Assembly: GCA_964200185.2 (NCBI GenBank)
Contig: CAXNAD020000294.1
Coordinates: 1-22,238 of the forward strand
Source: Choristocarpus tenellus KU-1152
Taxonomy: Eukaryota; Phaeophyceae
DNA length: 22,238 nucleotides
Direction of reading: 5' to 3'
Part shown: one piece after another, positions 1 to 12,400 of the stretch
Numbering within the stretch: position 1 is the stretch's first letter
How the letters are laid out: each line of letters begins with the position of its first letter
Translations under genes and position numbers: made by a program
The notes under the pieces: generated by a model
Database searches by the model: none
Seen by the model: only the letters and a program-made list of their open reading frames with translations
What the model was told of the DNA's origin: nothing

Positions 1-1848
1 GGGTCAAACTCATTCTCCATAAAAAGCTCCATCCTCAATTTTGGTGATCGGCTGTTAAGTAGTTCTTCTACAAAACCACAATACCCTCCAAACATACACT
101 GCGATATGCTATATACATACATAATATGCAACACTTGGCCAGCTCTATCTGTCCACCACTACCTGCTTTCGTCTTATGACCGTCTGTGGTCAAAACGCCA
201 TACAGCATGCACAGGTGTCAAGTGCCATGTGCACCAGACAGTGAGAACAAGTTGCGGAGTCTCGATAAGGGTTAGTTGCAAAATGCTCGTACCCACACGA
301 AACAAGGGCTATGCATGTACCAGAAGTGGCAGGAAAACACATGGCAACAGAGTCGAAGTAAAGGAGAGGTACCCAGTTTTGGGCTTCTTGAATTTTAGGC
401 CGCTTTTTTCATCTTTTACCTTTCACCCTTACTTCTATGATGGTTGAAGTGCCAAGATTGACTCCAGAGGGTTGATTTCTCTATTGATTTTCAATTTTTG
501 ACACAATTCCAGAAAAGTCCCTGCACGTATTTGAACAAAAAGTCGAATTAGGCACATTTGTCAAGCATCCAATGCAACCCTGAGTACCTCTCATTTGCTT
601 TGACTCAACATTCAATAGACTCTAGCGCCACCACCATTGTGCCTCTCTCCCTCGCATCACAAGTTGGGTCCATGTTCACTTGCTTCTCACACCTCTCAAC
701 TGCTCTGTTCCACCCACATGCCCGCAAGCAGTGCAGGCAACTCCAAAAGGAGACCAAAGTCTTGTAAAACGACATGAATTTCAGTGAAAAAATTGAGATA
801 TGTTTATGTTAATGGAGCAAGGTGTAAAGATATTGTTGAAGTTTATTCTTAATAGGAGTAGTAGTGTTGGGAATCGAAAGAATCGATGACTTAGTCAAAG
901 ATTTCGGGGAAATTGACCAGGGGTAACAATTCTGCCTCGCATATTAATATCCTAACTTCTCGAATACACAATAATTTTAGTGAGTGTGACAGATTGTCAC
1001 GATCGCTTACAAATCTCAAAATTATGTTTTTTTAAATCACTGTTATCAATGGTGACGATATTTACACTACTAAAAAGTTGCCTAAATTATTGAGGGATGA
1101 AAACGTATTGCAAACATAGGTATCAATATGTTGTAAAAAGACGTTTTTGCCGATCAGAGTGAAACAGCTACCTTGTGGAAGGCGTCTCCATTTTGACTTA
1201 CGCTTGGGTTTTACTTGACGGATTGCTGACATTGAAATGTCCATCAGGACCTACTCTTCAGGAGGAACCCAATGGTGGCCATCCCTCTCTGATTGGTCCT
1301 ATGCGAGGATATCATTTTAGTGAGAGTATGCATCGTCATGTTTGGTAGTTTATATTTTAGCGAGTCTACTCATCACCATTGTTCTGAAAGGTATCCATTT
1401 GATTTAATTGAAGCATGCACGCACATTCCAATGCTTCAAAAGGTCCCCTAGCTGAGAGGGGAATTCGCTGGAGGGATGGAAGTTTGGACTTACACGTTAA
1501 TATCTTTACTTCATCAGTCAAGGACCTACACAGATACCCACCCAATGGTCAGAACTATTATTACTCACTGTTTTATTCATTAGGTGTGAACGACTGTCTG
1601 TTGCACCACAACTAATTTTACTCCCCCGTCTGTGCCTTAATTTTTCTCGCACACTGGATTCGCCCATCCTACCACTAGCCATTCCACCTCCCCCTCGAAT
1701 CTTGAGCAGTACCCACCTGACTGCAACGAAGCCTTCCCAACACGGTTCGGGTTTTCCACATTCTATATTGTGGGGTAGCTATAGGCAGGAGGGTACAGGT
1801 GTTCCGTTGTCCTTTCCACATGGTCCATCAAAGTCAAACTCCCCTGAG

Positions 1849-1916
1849 AGTGAAAGTATCTTAAAGGGTACGAGTTTTTCCCTGTTTGTCCATTTGAGGC
1901 TTGACTTTCCACTCCT
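1849..1916 (+). repeat. Dispersed repeat fragment related to 7439-7506
   Basis: It aligns without gaps to 7439-7506 at roughly 80 percent identity by eye, including AGGGTAC and TTTGTCCATTTG. Similarity extends about 38 bp to the left of the TGTCCATTTG motif, so the repeat family is larger than the inverted-repeat element seen at the second site. Confidence 0.65.
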
Positions 1917-2775
1917 GAAATAAAATCTGTCCTTGATCGGGTTTGAACTTGAACACACCTTCGACCAAACCTACTGTAGCTTGAAGAACTCTTTTTCTAC
2001 TATCCTCTTTCTCCATCCCCAGAAACACCATCTACTCTACTTCGAAGTACTGAGTATCTGGGCCACACTGCCCTTGTTTTGCTCAAGGAAGGGGCTCATC
2101 ATCACAAGCCGAATATATCGAGACATAAAAATATCATCATGACTGGCAACAAATTAACCAAGGAATGGGAAATGTTAACCAAGAACTCATGGTAAACGAC
2201 CACCTGACATCCTCGTACAAAGGACTAAATAACAGCAACACCAAAAATTATTATCTGTCAGTATCTCCAAGAAAATGCACGATATATACACATGGAGAAC
2301 AAATTTGGGGGTGCATCAACCACTTTAGTGGTAGCATCCATCCATTAGCTGACCTATTTACATACAAGGCAATGTCGCAACATAGTGCCATATATATAAT
2401 TAGACAACATACACTTTGCTAATCGAAACCAAACTATTTATATCGCGCAAGAGCCACCTTTTGGGAGTAGGGTGGGAGCATCTTATGCGCGTAACTGTAG
2501 CAACCCCCCAAAAATTGCTCTCACTGCCCGAATAGGTGTGGCCTTTGTGACACCCTAAATCGCACGGCTCTGAGGTGCAATTACAATAATAACTTTGAAA
2601 ATCTCAAGGGAGAAACAATCTTCTGGCAAAAAAAAGCATGATTTCATCTTTTTTTTTCTGCTTCATGCTGTGTAATAGGAGAAACTACAGACAGGCGTAA
2701 GAAAAGGCAGTTGGTACTGTGATAGTTACAGATATCCAACGCTTTGTGTGTAGCAACAGGTACAAATATCTTACT

Positions 2776-3027
2776 ATGCGCAATAGAGGATACAGAATCC
2801 AAGGGATGTCCTGGACTTGTGTGGGATACTTCATGGAGTGAATGTGTCCTGAGCATCGTTGTGGACAATGTGCACTATAGAGGCAATGACCTTCAAGATA
2901 CGTCCTGTACAATGTACATACTATTCAGAGAGAAAGAGAGAGAGAAAGTAACGGCCTCTGAGTGTTATCTTGACCTATACAACATATGCTGTAGAGGAAA
3001 GAGGCTCCAAGTGTTATCCTGGACAGC
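2776..3027 (+). repeat. Degenerate tandem repeat, three units
   Basis: Three units share TAGAGG, then about 9-12 nt, CAAG, about 4-5 nt, TCCTG(G/T)AC. The TAGAGG anchors start at 2784, 2878 and 2992, giving a period near 94-114 bp. A GA microsatellite lies between units 2 and 3. Divergence is high, so this is an old array. Confidence 0.5.
2926..2948 (+). repeat. GA-rich microsatellite
   Basis: Imperfect AG/AAAG run within the degenerate tandem array. Confidence 0.7.
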
Positions 3028-3334
3028 ACACATTTAGACAAGTTGGTTTCATGTGTTACTGGGAAATCCAAGCATTGAGCAGTTCATTGAGGTGTGGATA
3101 TTGTCATGAAATAGTGGAACAGTTACTGCAGCACAATAGCACAACCCAGCAGAGGGTGGAGGGAACCATACCCTATGAAACCTACAACTAATTGAACGTC
3201 AAAAGTCATATATATACACTAAAAACGCCATACATCCAAGCCATCGCTTCAAGCACCAAAGAGTCGAACATGACAATGCCTGACAGGTAGTTGGGGGTGT
3301 GCATAGGTAGCACAAAGAAATTATTTCAATGCAA

Positions 3335-3487
3335 TCAGCTGCCGAAGATTACTGTCTTGTTCCCATCCACTAGCACTGCATCTGAGAGGTGCCAGCGCAC
3401 CGCCCTGGCGAGGACAATCCTCTCTAGGTCCCTTCCCTTGCGGATCATGTCTTCAACAGAGTCGTTGTGGCTAATGCGGGTCACACC
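3335..3487 (-). CDS. purU: purU exon 9 (C-terminus and stop)
   Basis: It encodes [40 protein letters not shown] and [10 protein letters not shown], followed by TGA. This is the characteristic PurU C-terminus, with V..GNKTV.F as in bacterial homologues. Acceptor is CTCTCTAG|GGTG. No clear AATAAA lies just downstream on the minus strand. Confidence 0.95.
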   Translation of the reverse strand, partial: GVTRISHNDSVEDMIRKGRDLERIVLARAVRWHLSDAVLVDGNKTVIFGS

Positions 3488-6400
3488 CTAGAGAGGGCAG
3501 GAAGGAGGTGAAAGGTCGGTGAAGACATAATACGAGATCTACACACTGACCATAACAAAAACAATGAGGACAAGGGACCGAAATAAAAATAAGAATAAAA
3601 ATTGGATCAATAAAAAATTATCTATGCCATGTTCACAGCCCATAGAAAACATTGGCCCTACAACCTCGCCCAAATCCTAACCCTCAATCACGACAGTAGT
3701 ATTTTAATATTTTCTCAGTATTATTTCTAGTGATGATTATTGGAGATAAGTGATCCACTGAGGATGTGCTTGGAAGAAAGGGCATTTGTGTGCGGTTTGA
3801 ACTGTGTGAACTTGTTGCATTAGGATAAGGTCAAGCATGCAAACGTGACATGAGTTGCTAGCCAAGGTCTCTGCTAGTAATTGAACTTGGAATAATGATA
3901 GTATATTTGTTATACACTACTTACAATGAGAAGGGCCTATAATTAGTGAAAGTATACCAGCTCTTATGCGGAGTATCATATGTCCCGACAATGAACATTG
4001 TACTTCTTAATAATGTGTTGATGAGTCTTAAAGGATCAAAGAGTAGAAGGAACAATTTGTTGTAAACCACTATATATTAGGCAACACACCGCTGATATAC
4101 CAAGCAGTATCAGTGTCATGCCTAAGTCACACTATGAGTCAGATGTCACCAACACACCAGGCACACAGAATAACATACTCTAGGGTACAAGGATAGACTC
4201 ACCTTACAATGAGCATTCAATATGTCAACAACCTGATAAGTGATAATGGTTAGCTTCATCTTTATCTACTATAGGTCATAGTGTCATCAGCCCATCCCCA
4301 AATCCAGTACACTGTCGTATCCCCATACCTGCTCAATTATGGGCCCAGCATCTAGATCAGTAGTTGCGTAGTGTGCTGTAGCACCGATGATCTTCACACC
4401 CCTCACATGTGCCTTGTGGTAGGGTTTAGCACCCATGAAGGCTGGCAAAAAGCTACACCAACAATGTTAGGTGGTGTAAAAGGAGGTTAGTGTAAAAGAC
4501 AGGTAATATCTTAATTGCATAAAGTCATGATTACCCTTGGTTAGTCTACACAATTTATAACATATCCACAAATAACTGTAATAATAACAATATAATCCTT
4601 CGAAGTACAGGTACTATTTGTTGATATCACATATTTCAAATGAATGCTCTGTGTACCCGGCAAAAGATAGTCAGCCCTTATGAGACCAGAACTAAGGGTA
4701 CTATAGATGTTAGCTAGTACATTTTCAATGAGATGCATCCCAAAGAAGGAATTTAAATCGCCCCACAGCACACTCTTGTCAAGATTGGTGTTTGAATACT
4801 TGTGCGATTACTGGATTGTCATTTTGTGGTTGCAATATATAGGATATGACTCACAGAGGCATCCACATCAATTGCCTAATATTTTTGGGGGGTTAGGGTT
4901 GTCTAGATGTGATGGACGGATGAGGTGAGTCTCTCCTACCCACCTCTTTCACTCTCTTCTCGCGGATGTTTGGATAAGGTGGGTGTACATACTACTACTG
5001 AGATATGGAGGTTGATCCAGGACATATCATTTCACTTTGATATGCAAATTAGCACATATTGAGTGTACTGGAGCTAGCGGCATCATAGACAATTTTCTAG
5101 GGGATTTGTTATGTTATAGGAGGAAGCAAAGAGTCAAGTGAAATGGCATCGGCTCAGGTGAGCTTAGACAACAGTAAGGGGCTATAGAGCAAGGTAGGTG
5201 GTAGGAACGAAGGTAAAGGTGCAGTAAAACTCAAAAACCAACCGATACTACTTCAAAGTGCCTTGTAGTGTTCAGGTGGGATGATGACAGACCATATTTC
5301 TACATTTTTGCCAAAAGGATGAAGGTGTCAGCAGCCAACAGGGGAATGATCGCAAGGCTCAACAACAAGGCAATCACTAATGATTCTCGGTCGTGACTTC
5401 GATCATTCAAGGTACTCTCTCCTGGAGATTCGTTAGGCATTTATGGCAACGTCAGCTTAACAGCTGTAGCCCAATGGGACAGCACACACGATCACGGGGA
5501 GTCCCATCTCTTGTAGCAACAAATGGGAGGCAATTCATATGCACTTCGCCCCAAAAAGGATCAAAGGAGAATACTCCCCTTAGCCCCAAACTCTTAAAAT
5601 AAGGATAAATCTGTGGGAGGACCCAGCACAAATAATCATCCACACCAATAGGTCGACCTTGGACGTGGATACCTGGTGGGACTCTGCCTGAGGACACCCG
5701 GATACTTCTCCTTTAGGAGGTGCTAGGTGAAGGATATCTCCAGCACATGGTGAGGGTAAATTGTAATGACAGAGAGGCATGTTTGGAGCTGGAAAGCATT
5801 GTGTGTGAGACATAGAGCCTGACCAACTCTTAATAACAAGTGGAAGATGGATACGTAAGTTCTAATGCAGGGGCATTGGCAGTTGCAGGACTGAATCCCG
5901 ACTGGACCCCTTTCCCAACTCCCTCTGGAGGGAGGATAAACATATAAAATGTTTGCAGGTGTCTGGGGTACAGGCTCAACGGAAAATGTGAAGATTGAGA
6001 TGGACCACTCGTGGAGAGCACACAATTAGGGGGGTGGCGGCTAACAGATAAGGCTGGGAGGGTTCCCAGCATCTGATTTGGAAAAACATTGAGATATCAC
6101 TCTTCCACTGGGGCGGACAGTGGCGCCAATTGTCTGCCCGAGTGGAAGAGTGATATCTCAATGTTTGAAAAAATCAACCACAGTAAGTGGTCTCAACACA
6201 CAAGTAGCCCTATGAAATATAAGACATGCGCAAGATGAGTCAAACTGGCTAGTAAACATTTAGCACCTGAAAACAGTACAACCACAAACTGTGATACTCT
6301 CCCAATATCAAACAAAGCTCAGAGCGGTGTCCTTCGTTCCTCTGTAAGACCATGGTGTCACAATTGATAAGTTACTACTGTATAGTATCTTATTAATACT

Positions 6401-9400
6401 CATTTTTACCAACATCATCTAGTACTTGCAAATCTATAAAAGGTTCCCAGAGCATACCAATAAACAACAAATCTGCTAACTGCATTCCAAGCTTAGCATA
6501 ATGCAACCAATTGTACCATACCAGCACCTATATATTGCACATACTCACAAGTGTTTATTTATTAAGTACTTACACAGATTTTCAGGGGGGGGAAGGGGGG
6601 AAGTATCTACGAAGCAACATGCATTTTTTTTTTTCAGGAATGCAGCTGCTCTATGAAACAATGTTGGCAGAGAGTCCTCACCTATGATGGATGTTTATAG
6701 TGTGGGTCCAGTGCTTTTCACAGAAATCTTTGGTGAGAATTTGCATGTACCGTGCTAACACAATCACATCAATGCCAAGCTCATCCAGCACGGCCTCCAC
6801 CTGGCAAGGCAAAAAAAAATGCAATGGTGGATAGGGCATCATAGGAGAGGGGAAGAGGATGGGGGATGGCTAACAAATGACCAGGATTCACTGAGGATCG
6901 AAGCAGTAATATGTAAGTAGAGGGGTGTTGGGCTAGTATTTGGCTTTGTTCCACCATATAAACACTGAACCTACATAGATGCGGTCTACCCATTTCTAAC
7001 ATTGTCTTTCTTATATACAGATGATTATGAATTTACACTTATCACCTTATCATAAAGCACATATTTGAACACAGATCTCAACCATGAGCACACCCTCTCA
7101 AATTCTCTGACAAGGCAATGATTATAAAACAAGAATATTCATCTCCTTGGCTACTATTTGTGGGTTTCTTGTGCAAGGCAACTCAACCAAAACAAGAGCT
7201 AGTCCCAAAGTCTTACACCTTCGACAGGGGCCCTCACCAACTGGAGGGTGGCGGAGGCAGGGTGTATTTGCCTCACTTTGCTTGGACAAAGTGAGCACAA
7301 AGTACAGAGCAGAACCATATGTCGCACTTATGTACCTACCAACCGATTCCCAACCAGCAAACGCAGGTGGTATACACCTCTCTACAAATTACAGATACAA
7401 TAAACAATACACCGCTTGAAATAGGAACACCAGTTCACAGTAATAGTATTTTAGAGGGTACATGTTTTGCCTTGTTTGTCCATTTGGGGATTGACTTCCC
7501 ACTGGTTTTTTATGACATTTTCCTACTCCAAAATATTTTGGAGTAGGTAAAGTGTATGCGTTTTGGAGGAGGTATCATGTATATGTCCAGAACAAGGATA
7601 TTAACAGTTCCTAACAAATGCAATAGCCAAAATTACATCAAAATCGCAGCATTGGATTTTGGCCCCCAAATGGACACGGCTCTATCCTCTAAGATACTTT
7701 GACTCTTCATCAAAGTCACATAATATCACAAAAGAAAGTGTACAATAGAACGAACACAGTTTCATGTTGTCCTGTACACACAAAATTAATACACTGGGGA
7801 AGAAGTCTTTGTGCTGTCTAAACAGAACAATAATATCAAAGATATGAACCAAAGATACTACTCCACAAGTTACTATTATTCTGTTGCCAAATAGCATATA
7901 CTACATACAATAGTATATAGACCTCTATCAAGTGCACAAAAAAAACGGTCTATTCTATTCTAGCATAATTTTGAAGATGACTCTGATATTCTAGACAAGG
8001 TATCAAACATGCACATAGAGACACACAGAGTCAGATGGTGACACCACAAGTATGCGGGATTCGAGGGTGAAATCCAGGGTTATCACACCTGCCAGGTGGA
8101 CTCCGTTGTTTGGGTGAAGGTTTATAACACAGTCACAGGACTTACAAGAAGTAGGTGTCAAAACATAAATCAACAACCCAATTGTACAACAGCATACCAG
8201 AAAGGGTCAGGGCACACCACAATATGCTGGCAGTGATAGCACAAGCTCACACTCAAGCAGCCCTTGTCATGCATGGTATGAACATGCTGAGCGCCTGGAT
8301 GTATTGAGAGCATGTGCAATAGCACATAATACACTATATTCCAAACAACCTGACCTCCTCCTTGCAGAGGGGATCAATGGCCCTTTGAAAGGGTAATGCC
8401 TCACTCAACAATGTTATCCACATCCTCCGTAAGTTAAGAATTGAATTTGTTGCACAGATGGGTCAGACTGTCTTAACTCAATGTAAAGCCATTTTAAGAA
8501 GGGAAGAAAGCTATCTAAAGAAAGGGTACGCACTTGCACAGTAGTTCTATTAATACATGTATAGTACTACAGGACAAAATACAACAGTCATACTATTGAC
8601 AGAGGTATTCATGGTTGCATTATTAATATAAGATTCCAAGAGTGTCCAAAAAACATATCTTTTTGTACGTTACGAGAAGAGCCTTCACTCAGTTGTAGTG
8701 GACATTTTCTTGTCAGTCTCTCTTCTCCAGTGACACTTCTTCAGTGACACCTTCATCTTGGGGTGCTTACCATGTGCACGTAAAACATGTAAATAGTGCG
8801 TATTGCACAGGGGTTAAACAAAACCAAAACATGTTTACCTCTCAGTTAGATGAACCTCAGAACAAAGGCAATCAACCCTAAGGACTACTCAATCACTACA
8901 ACCAAGACAGAGCTCATAATGCACCCCTGCCACTCCACAAATAAGCCATCAATAATGGCGTCTTCTGTGTGCATTTATCTTTGTTTGAGAAATCAAAAGT
9001 GTCCCAATGCTTCTGAGCTCATTGTATGTTATGCTCGTTGTTGAGCCCCCTGTCTTAGTAGGCCATGCAGAAATAGAATCGGCATGTAGTGCATCAACAA
9101 GGAATCAAATCCAGTCCACATGAATAGCATCACTATATCTCATCTCTCAGGTACTTGCTATGTTTGCCTTTGGTAGATCTATTCCACTACTACTGTGCTT
9201 GCGTGACCTTCTAACTACCTGAGAACTACCTAGAACTACCTACAAGTGTTCTGCCCTCCCCAGTTCCTTTCTCTCTGTGCCTTATCTCAACTAGACAAGT
9301 CCAATCTATTTTATCTCAGTTCCAATCTCCACCTTCAGGCCTCATGCTCTGAACTTCCTCTCTCTACTTTTAAGGTTTGAAAAGAAACAACCCAAGTTCA

Positions 9401-12400
9401 ACAAGCAAGCACAACATTAAATGCCTGTATGTCATGCCCGTACTGATAAACCTCCATGCAGACAGAAATAGACGCATCACACAGATACTCCAACTTAGAG
9501 AGTATTTCGTACTGCCAATAAAATTTTACCTCCTCTGCCGCCCCCAAAGATTCTTGTGAGTGTGCCTCTCAATTGAGAATCGAGCATGAAGTCATGCCAA
9601 TGTCAAAAAATAATATATTAAGGCATTAAGGCTAGGGCTAGGGAAGTTAGGGGGTAAATAAACCCACTCCCGTAACACAGCCTGTTCGTAGCTACTGAAG
9701 TATATGGTCTTAGTTACAACAGGTTATTTTACCACATATGCTACAAAATCACTACAAAATCCATTTTTTTAAATCAACCCAATGTCATAGGCATTCTCAA
9801 CACCCTCTCAACACAAATAAAAAATAACTATAGTTTCAAACAAGCCTCTCACCTCAAAGCTGCCAAAAATTAGACTCATCGCTGGTTAGTGACACACACA
9901 TAACACACACATAACACACACGTAACACACGTAACACAAACACACACACACACACACACACACACTCAGGTCACAGTAGTGTTTGCATCATGAGGACAAG
10001 GAATCTCACCTGTACCTCCTGTGCCCTCTTACCACCCTCAGCAGCAGAGGGGATAGGAAGGTGCCGGAATGGTATTCCAAACATGTCTGCAACAGATCTG
10101 TACGAGCAGTAAGCAAGCAAAGGATCCAGTGTTGTGAATCCTTATCACATTGCCATTGAATCTCTACGATTCTATTGAAATATGGGACATCAAATACAAG
10201 GACTGAATTCAATATTGGCTACTTTGTCCCAGGGATGTACTGTGTGTTCCACCAAAACTTTCTCATGTCCATGAGGCCAATTGGTGCTTTGAATACATTT
10301 CAATTTCAACCAAACTATGCAGGACTCTTTTGAACTGATAGAAATAAAACTCGTCTAAGCCTCTCGATTGATAACACTAAATGAATAAAAAAGAGTCGAA
10401 GATTGCTTAGGAGCAAACATACATACACCAGGTGAGGAGTATCATTAACATGTCACACAGCAGGATATACTGTACAAAGCTAAGTAACAGAGACTTCTTA
10501 AGTTGGCGACCATGAAGAGGGAATCACGAGCAATAATAGATACAAACTGGAGCAGCTCATTCATGGCGAGGGTGTACTACCATGGATGACACAAGGGGGA
10601 TGGGGAAGTGCAGAAAAGAAAGTCAGGAAAGAGGGGTGAAGATTGGTGGATAGGATGAAAAGGGAGCTTGCATCCAAATGGGCTACATGATATGCTTTGG
10701 AGCAAACGGGGAGGAAGACTAAGACTTAGGGCAGTGAATAGGGCAATTGTAGGTAAAAACCAGGGTGGGGGGGAAGTCATGAGGGATATATTGAAGAGGT
10801 TGAAGGGGTGTGACACAGATTAGGGTCTTGGAGGGTATCTACAGGTTTCATCAAAACTTTGTGAAATGAGTTCCTAAGGGATAGGAGATATTAACGGAAA
10901 GGAGGAGATTAGCAATGCAGAGACTATTGCAAAGGAAGAAAGAGCATTCTACAAACCAAACAGGTACACAGTGCACTCCAGACTACACAATGACATTGCT
11001 CTATACATAAAGGAACAAGTGAGGCCGGAACACTATACTAGATAGATCAGTGTTACGGGTATCAATAGGAAACTTGGATACACTGAAGAATACCTTCTTT
11101 TGGGTCAACAGTAGTATCAATAATGGCAAGAAGTAGCTCTCAATTGCTGTGGGAAAGTATGTACAGTTCGTACCACTATGCACACACACTGCTTTCTACC
11201 TTCACATCAAAGAAGTCATATAGTTGGTTTGTACACATCCAAAGCCTTTCCTGCTACTCCTCTTTGCTTGCCTGAGCTTTTCATGATTGCTAATAATGGT
11301 TGCCAACTCACACTCTAGCTCTCCACTTCGGTGCCGGATCAACAGGTCATACAAGCTCAACAATACAGAGGGAAATGCATAGAGAGGTGGCGAGGAGAGG
11401 GGAACTTAAGAGTTCAGGGCAAAAAATAGAGAGGAGCAGTTGACCGCGTACAGAGCAGTAGAGGGATTGAGGGAAGAAGTCATCATTACGTTATATTCAA
11501 ATGTTTGATTCAGCTCCAATTGGAATCAGTCATGCCCACTATATTAACTAAATGTGGAAGATATTTTTCTATCATCTGTTTACTATTTGAATACAAGCTA
11601 TGCCACACCACTCCCCTCCTATGCCTTCAACCCAGTTTGACCCTACACCACAGGTTAAGGAGCTAGGGAAGCGTCCCAAGAATCTGAGAGGCCCCTCCTT
11701 GCCCATTTCCCTGGTGTCTCCAAGTAAAAACGCATGATACTTCTTGATAGAACCATTTGTGTTGAGGCTCGAAGTATCTGGGGGGGGTGGCGGCTGTCCA
11801 TTTGGAGCCAATTTTTTTATGTCGCGATTTTTGGGTGATTTGGTTCCATACGTGGGATGGATAATGAAAGCGCACTTTTCCTGGTTTTGTCCAAATGGAT
11901 GCTCTGGTGTACATTTTTAACAAGTAACAATAAAGTGGGAACCAAAACTGTCCAAGCATTCCCCATGCACAGTAAAACAGCATGTACCCCCCTTAAACAT
12001 GTATCCGGCACTCTAGAACAGTCTAATGACATAGTCCGATGATATGGCACATCAAAACTCTTGTATGAAGGCCCTTGTACTCCTGCAAATCAGTTCTCAA
12101 GGGGAAAGTCAAGCAGAATAGTAACTTTGAGTAACAACAGTCCTAACAAATGATGGCATAGTAGTACGTCTCCACGCCATATACGAGCAGGGGGTCGTTT
12201 TCTTCGTCAATTTGTGCACTATAGCAATGGGACTAACAACATGATACGGTTAATCCATCAGCAAATAATCAAAACGAATAAAAAAACCTAGTGAATTCAA
12301 TCAAATCCCAAGTCAACATTTCTCTCTATGATTGCTTCAATTGTTATTAATTAAAGAGGCTGAAAGCATTTCCCAACCTCATCAACAAAACTAATGTAGC

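Larger units (their letters stand above)
1..3334. other. Downstream flank of purU, no recognisable gene
   Basis: All open frames here are short (about 110 codons at most), on both strands, with no motif I recognise. Contents I can name are a perfect 6-bp-stem hairpin (GTGACAgatTGTCAC, 986-1000), three loose copies of ATTTTAGTGAG-type sequence near 973, 1314 and 1355, a fragment of the intron 6 repeat family (1849-1916), a degenerate tandem repeat (2776-3027) and a GA-rich microsatellite (2926-2948). Part may be purU 3' UTR. Confidence 0.5.
6801..10009 (-). other. purU: purU intron 6 (3.2 kb, largest)
   Basis: Phase 0 intron, GTGAGA...TGCCAG. It contains an AC microsatellite (9892-9966), a three-copy 10-nt tandem (AGAACTACCT, about 9211-9242), a two-copy 15-nt tandem near 8721-8753, and the 200-bp palindromic element at 7477-7676. 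No second gene was seen on either strand. Confidence 0.75.

Noticed and set aside
106-447. 113-codon plus-strand frame at the left edge
   Set aside because: No motif, no splice-linked neighbours, and composition like the surrounding non-coding DNA.
4885-4903. GGGGTTAGGGTTG-like run recalling telomere repeats
   Set aside because: Only one to two units, inside intron 7; too short to be an interstitial telomere.
6110-6140. TGGCGCC in the hairpin loop resembling a retroviral primer-binding site
   Set aside because: It is simply the palindromic centre of the hairpin; no LTR or coding remnant adjoins it.
7477-7676. Regularly spaced repeats suggesting a CRISPR array
   Set aside because: Only inverted ends and one palindrome are present; there is no series of equal repeats with spacers here or elsewhere in the window.
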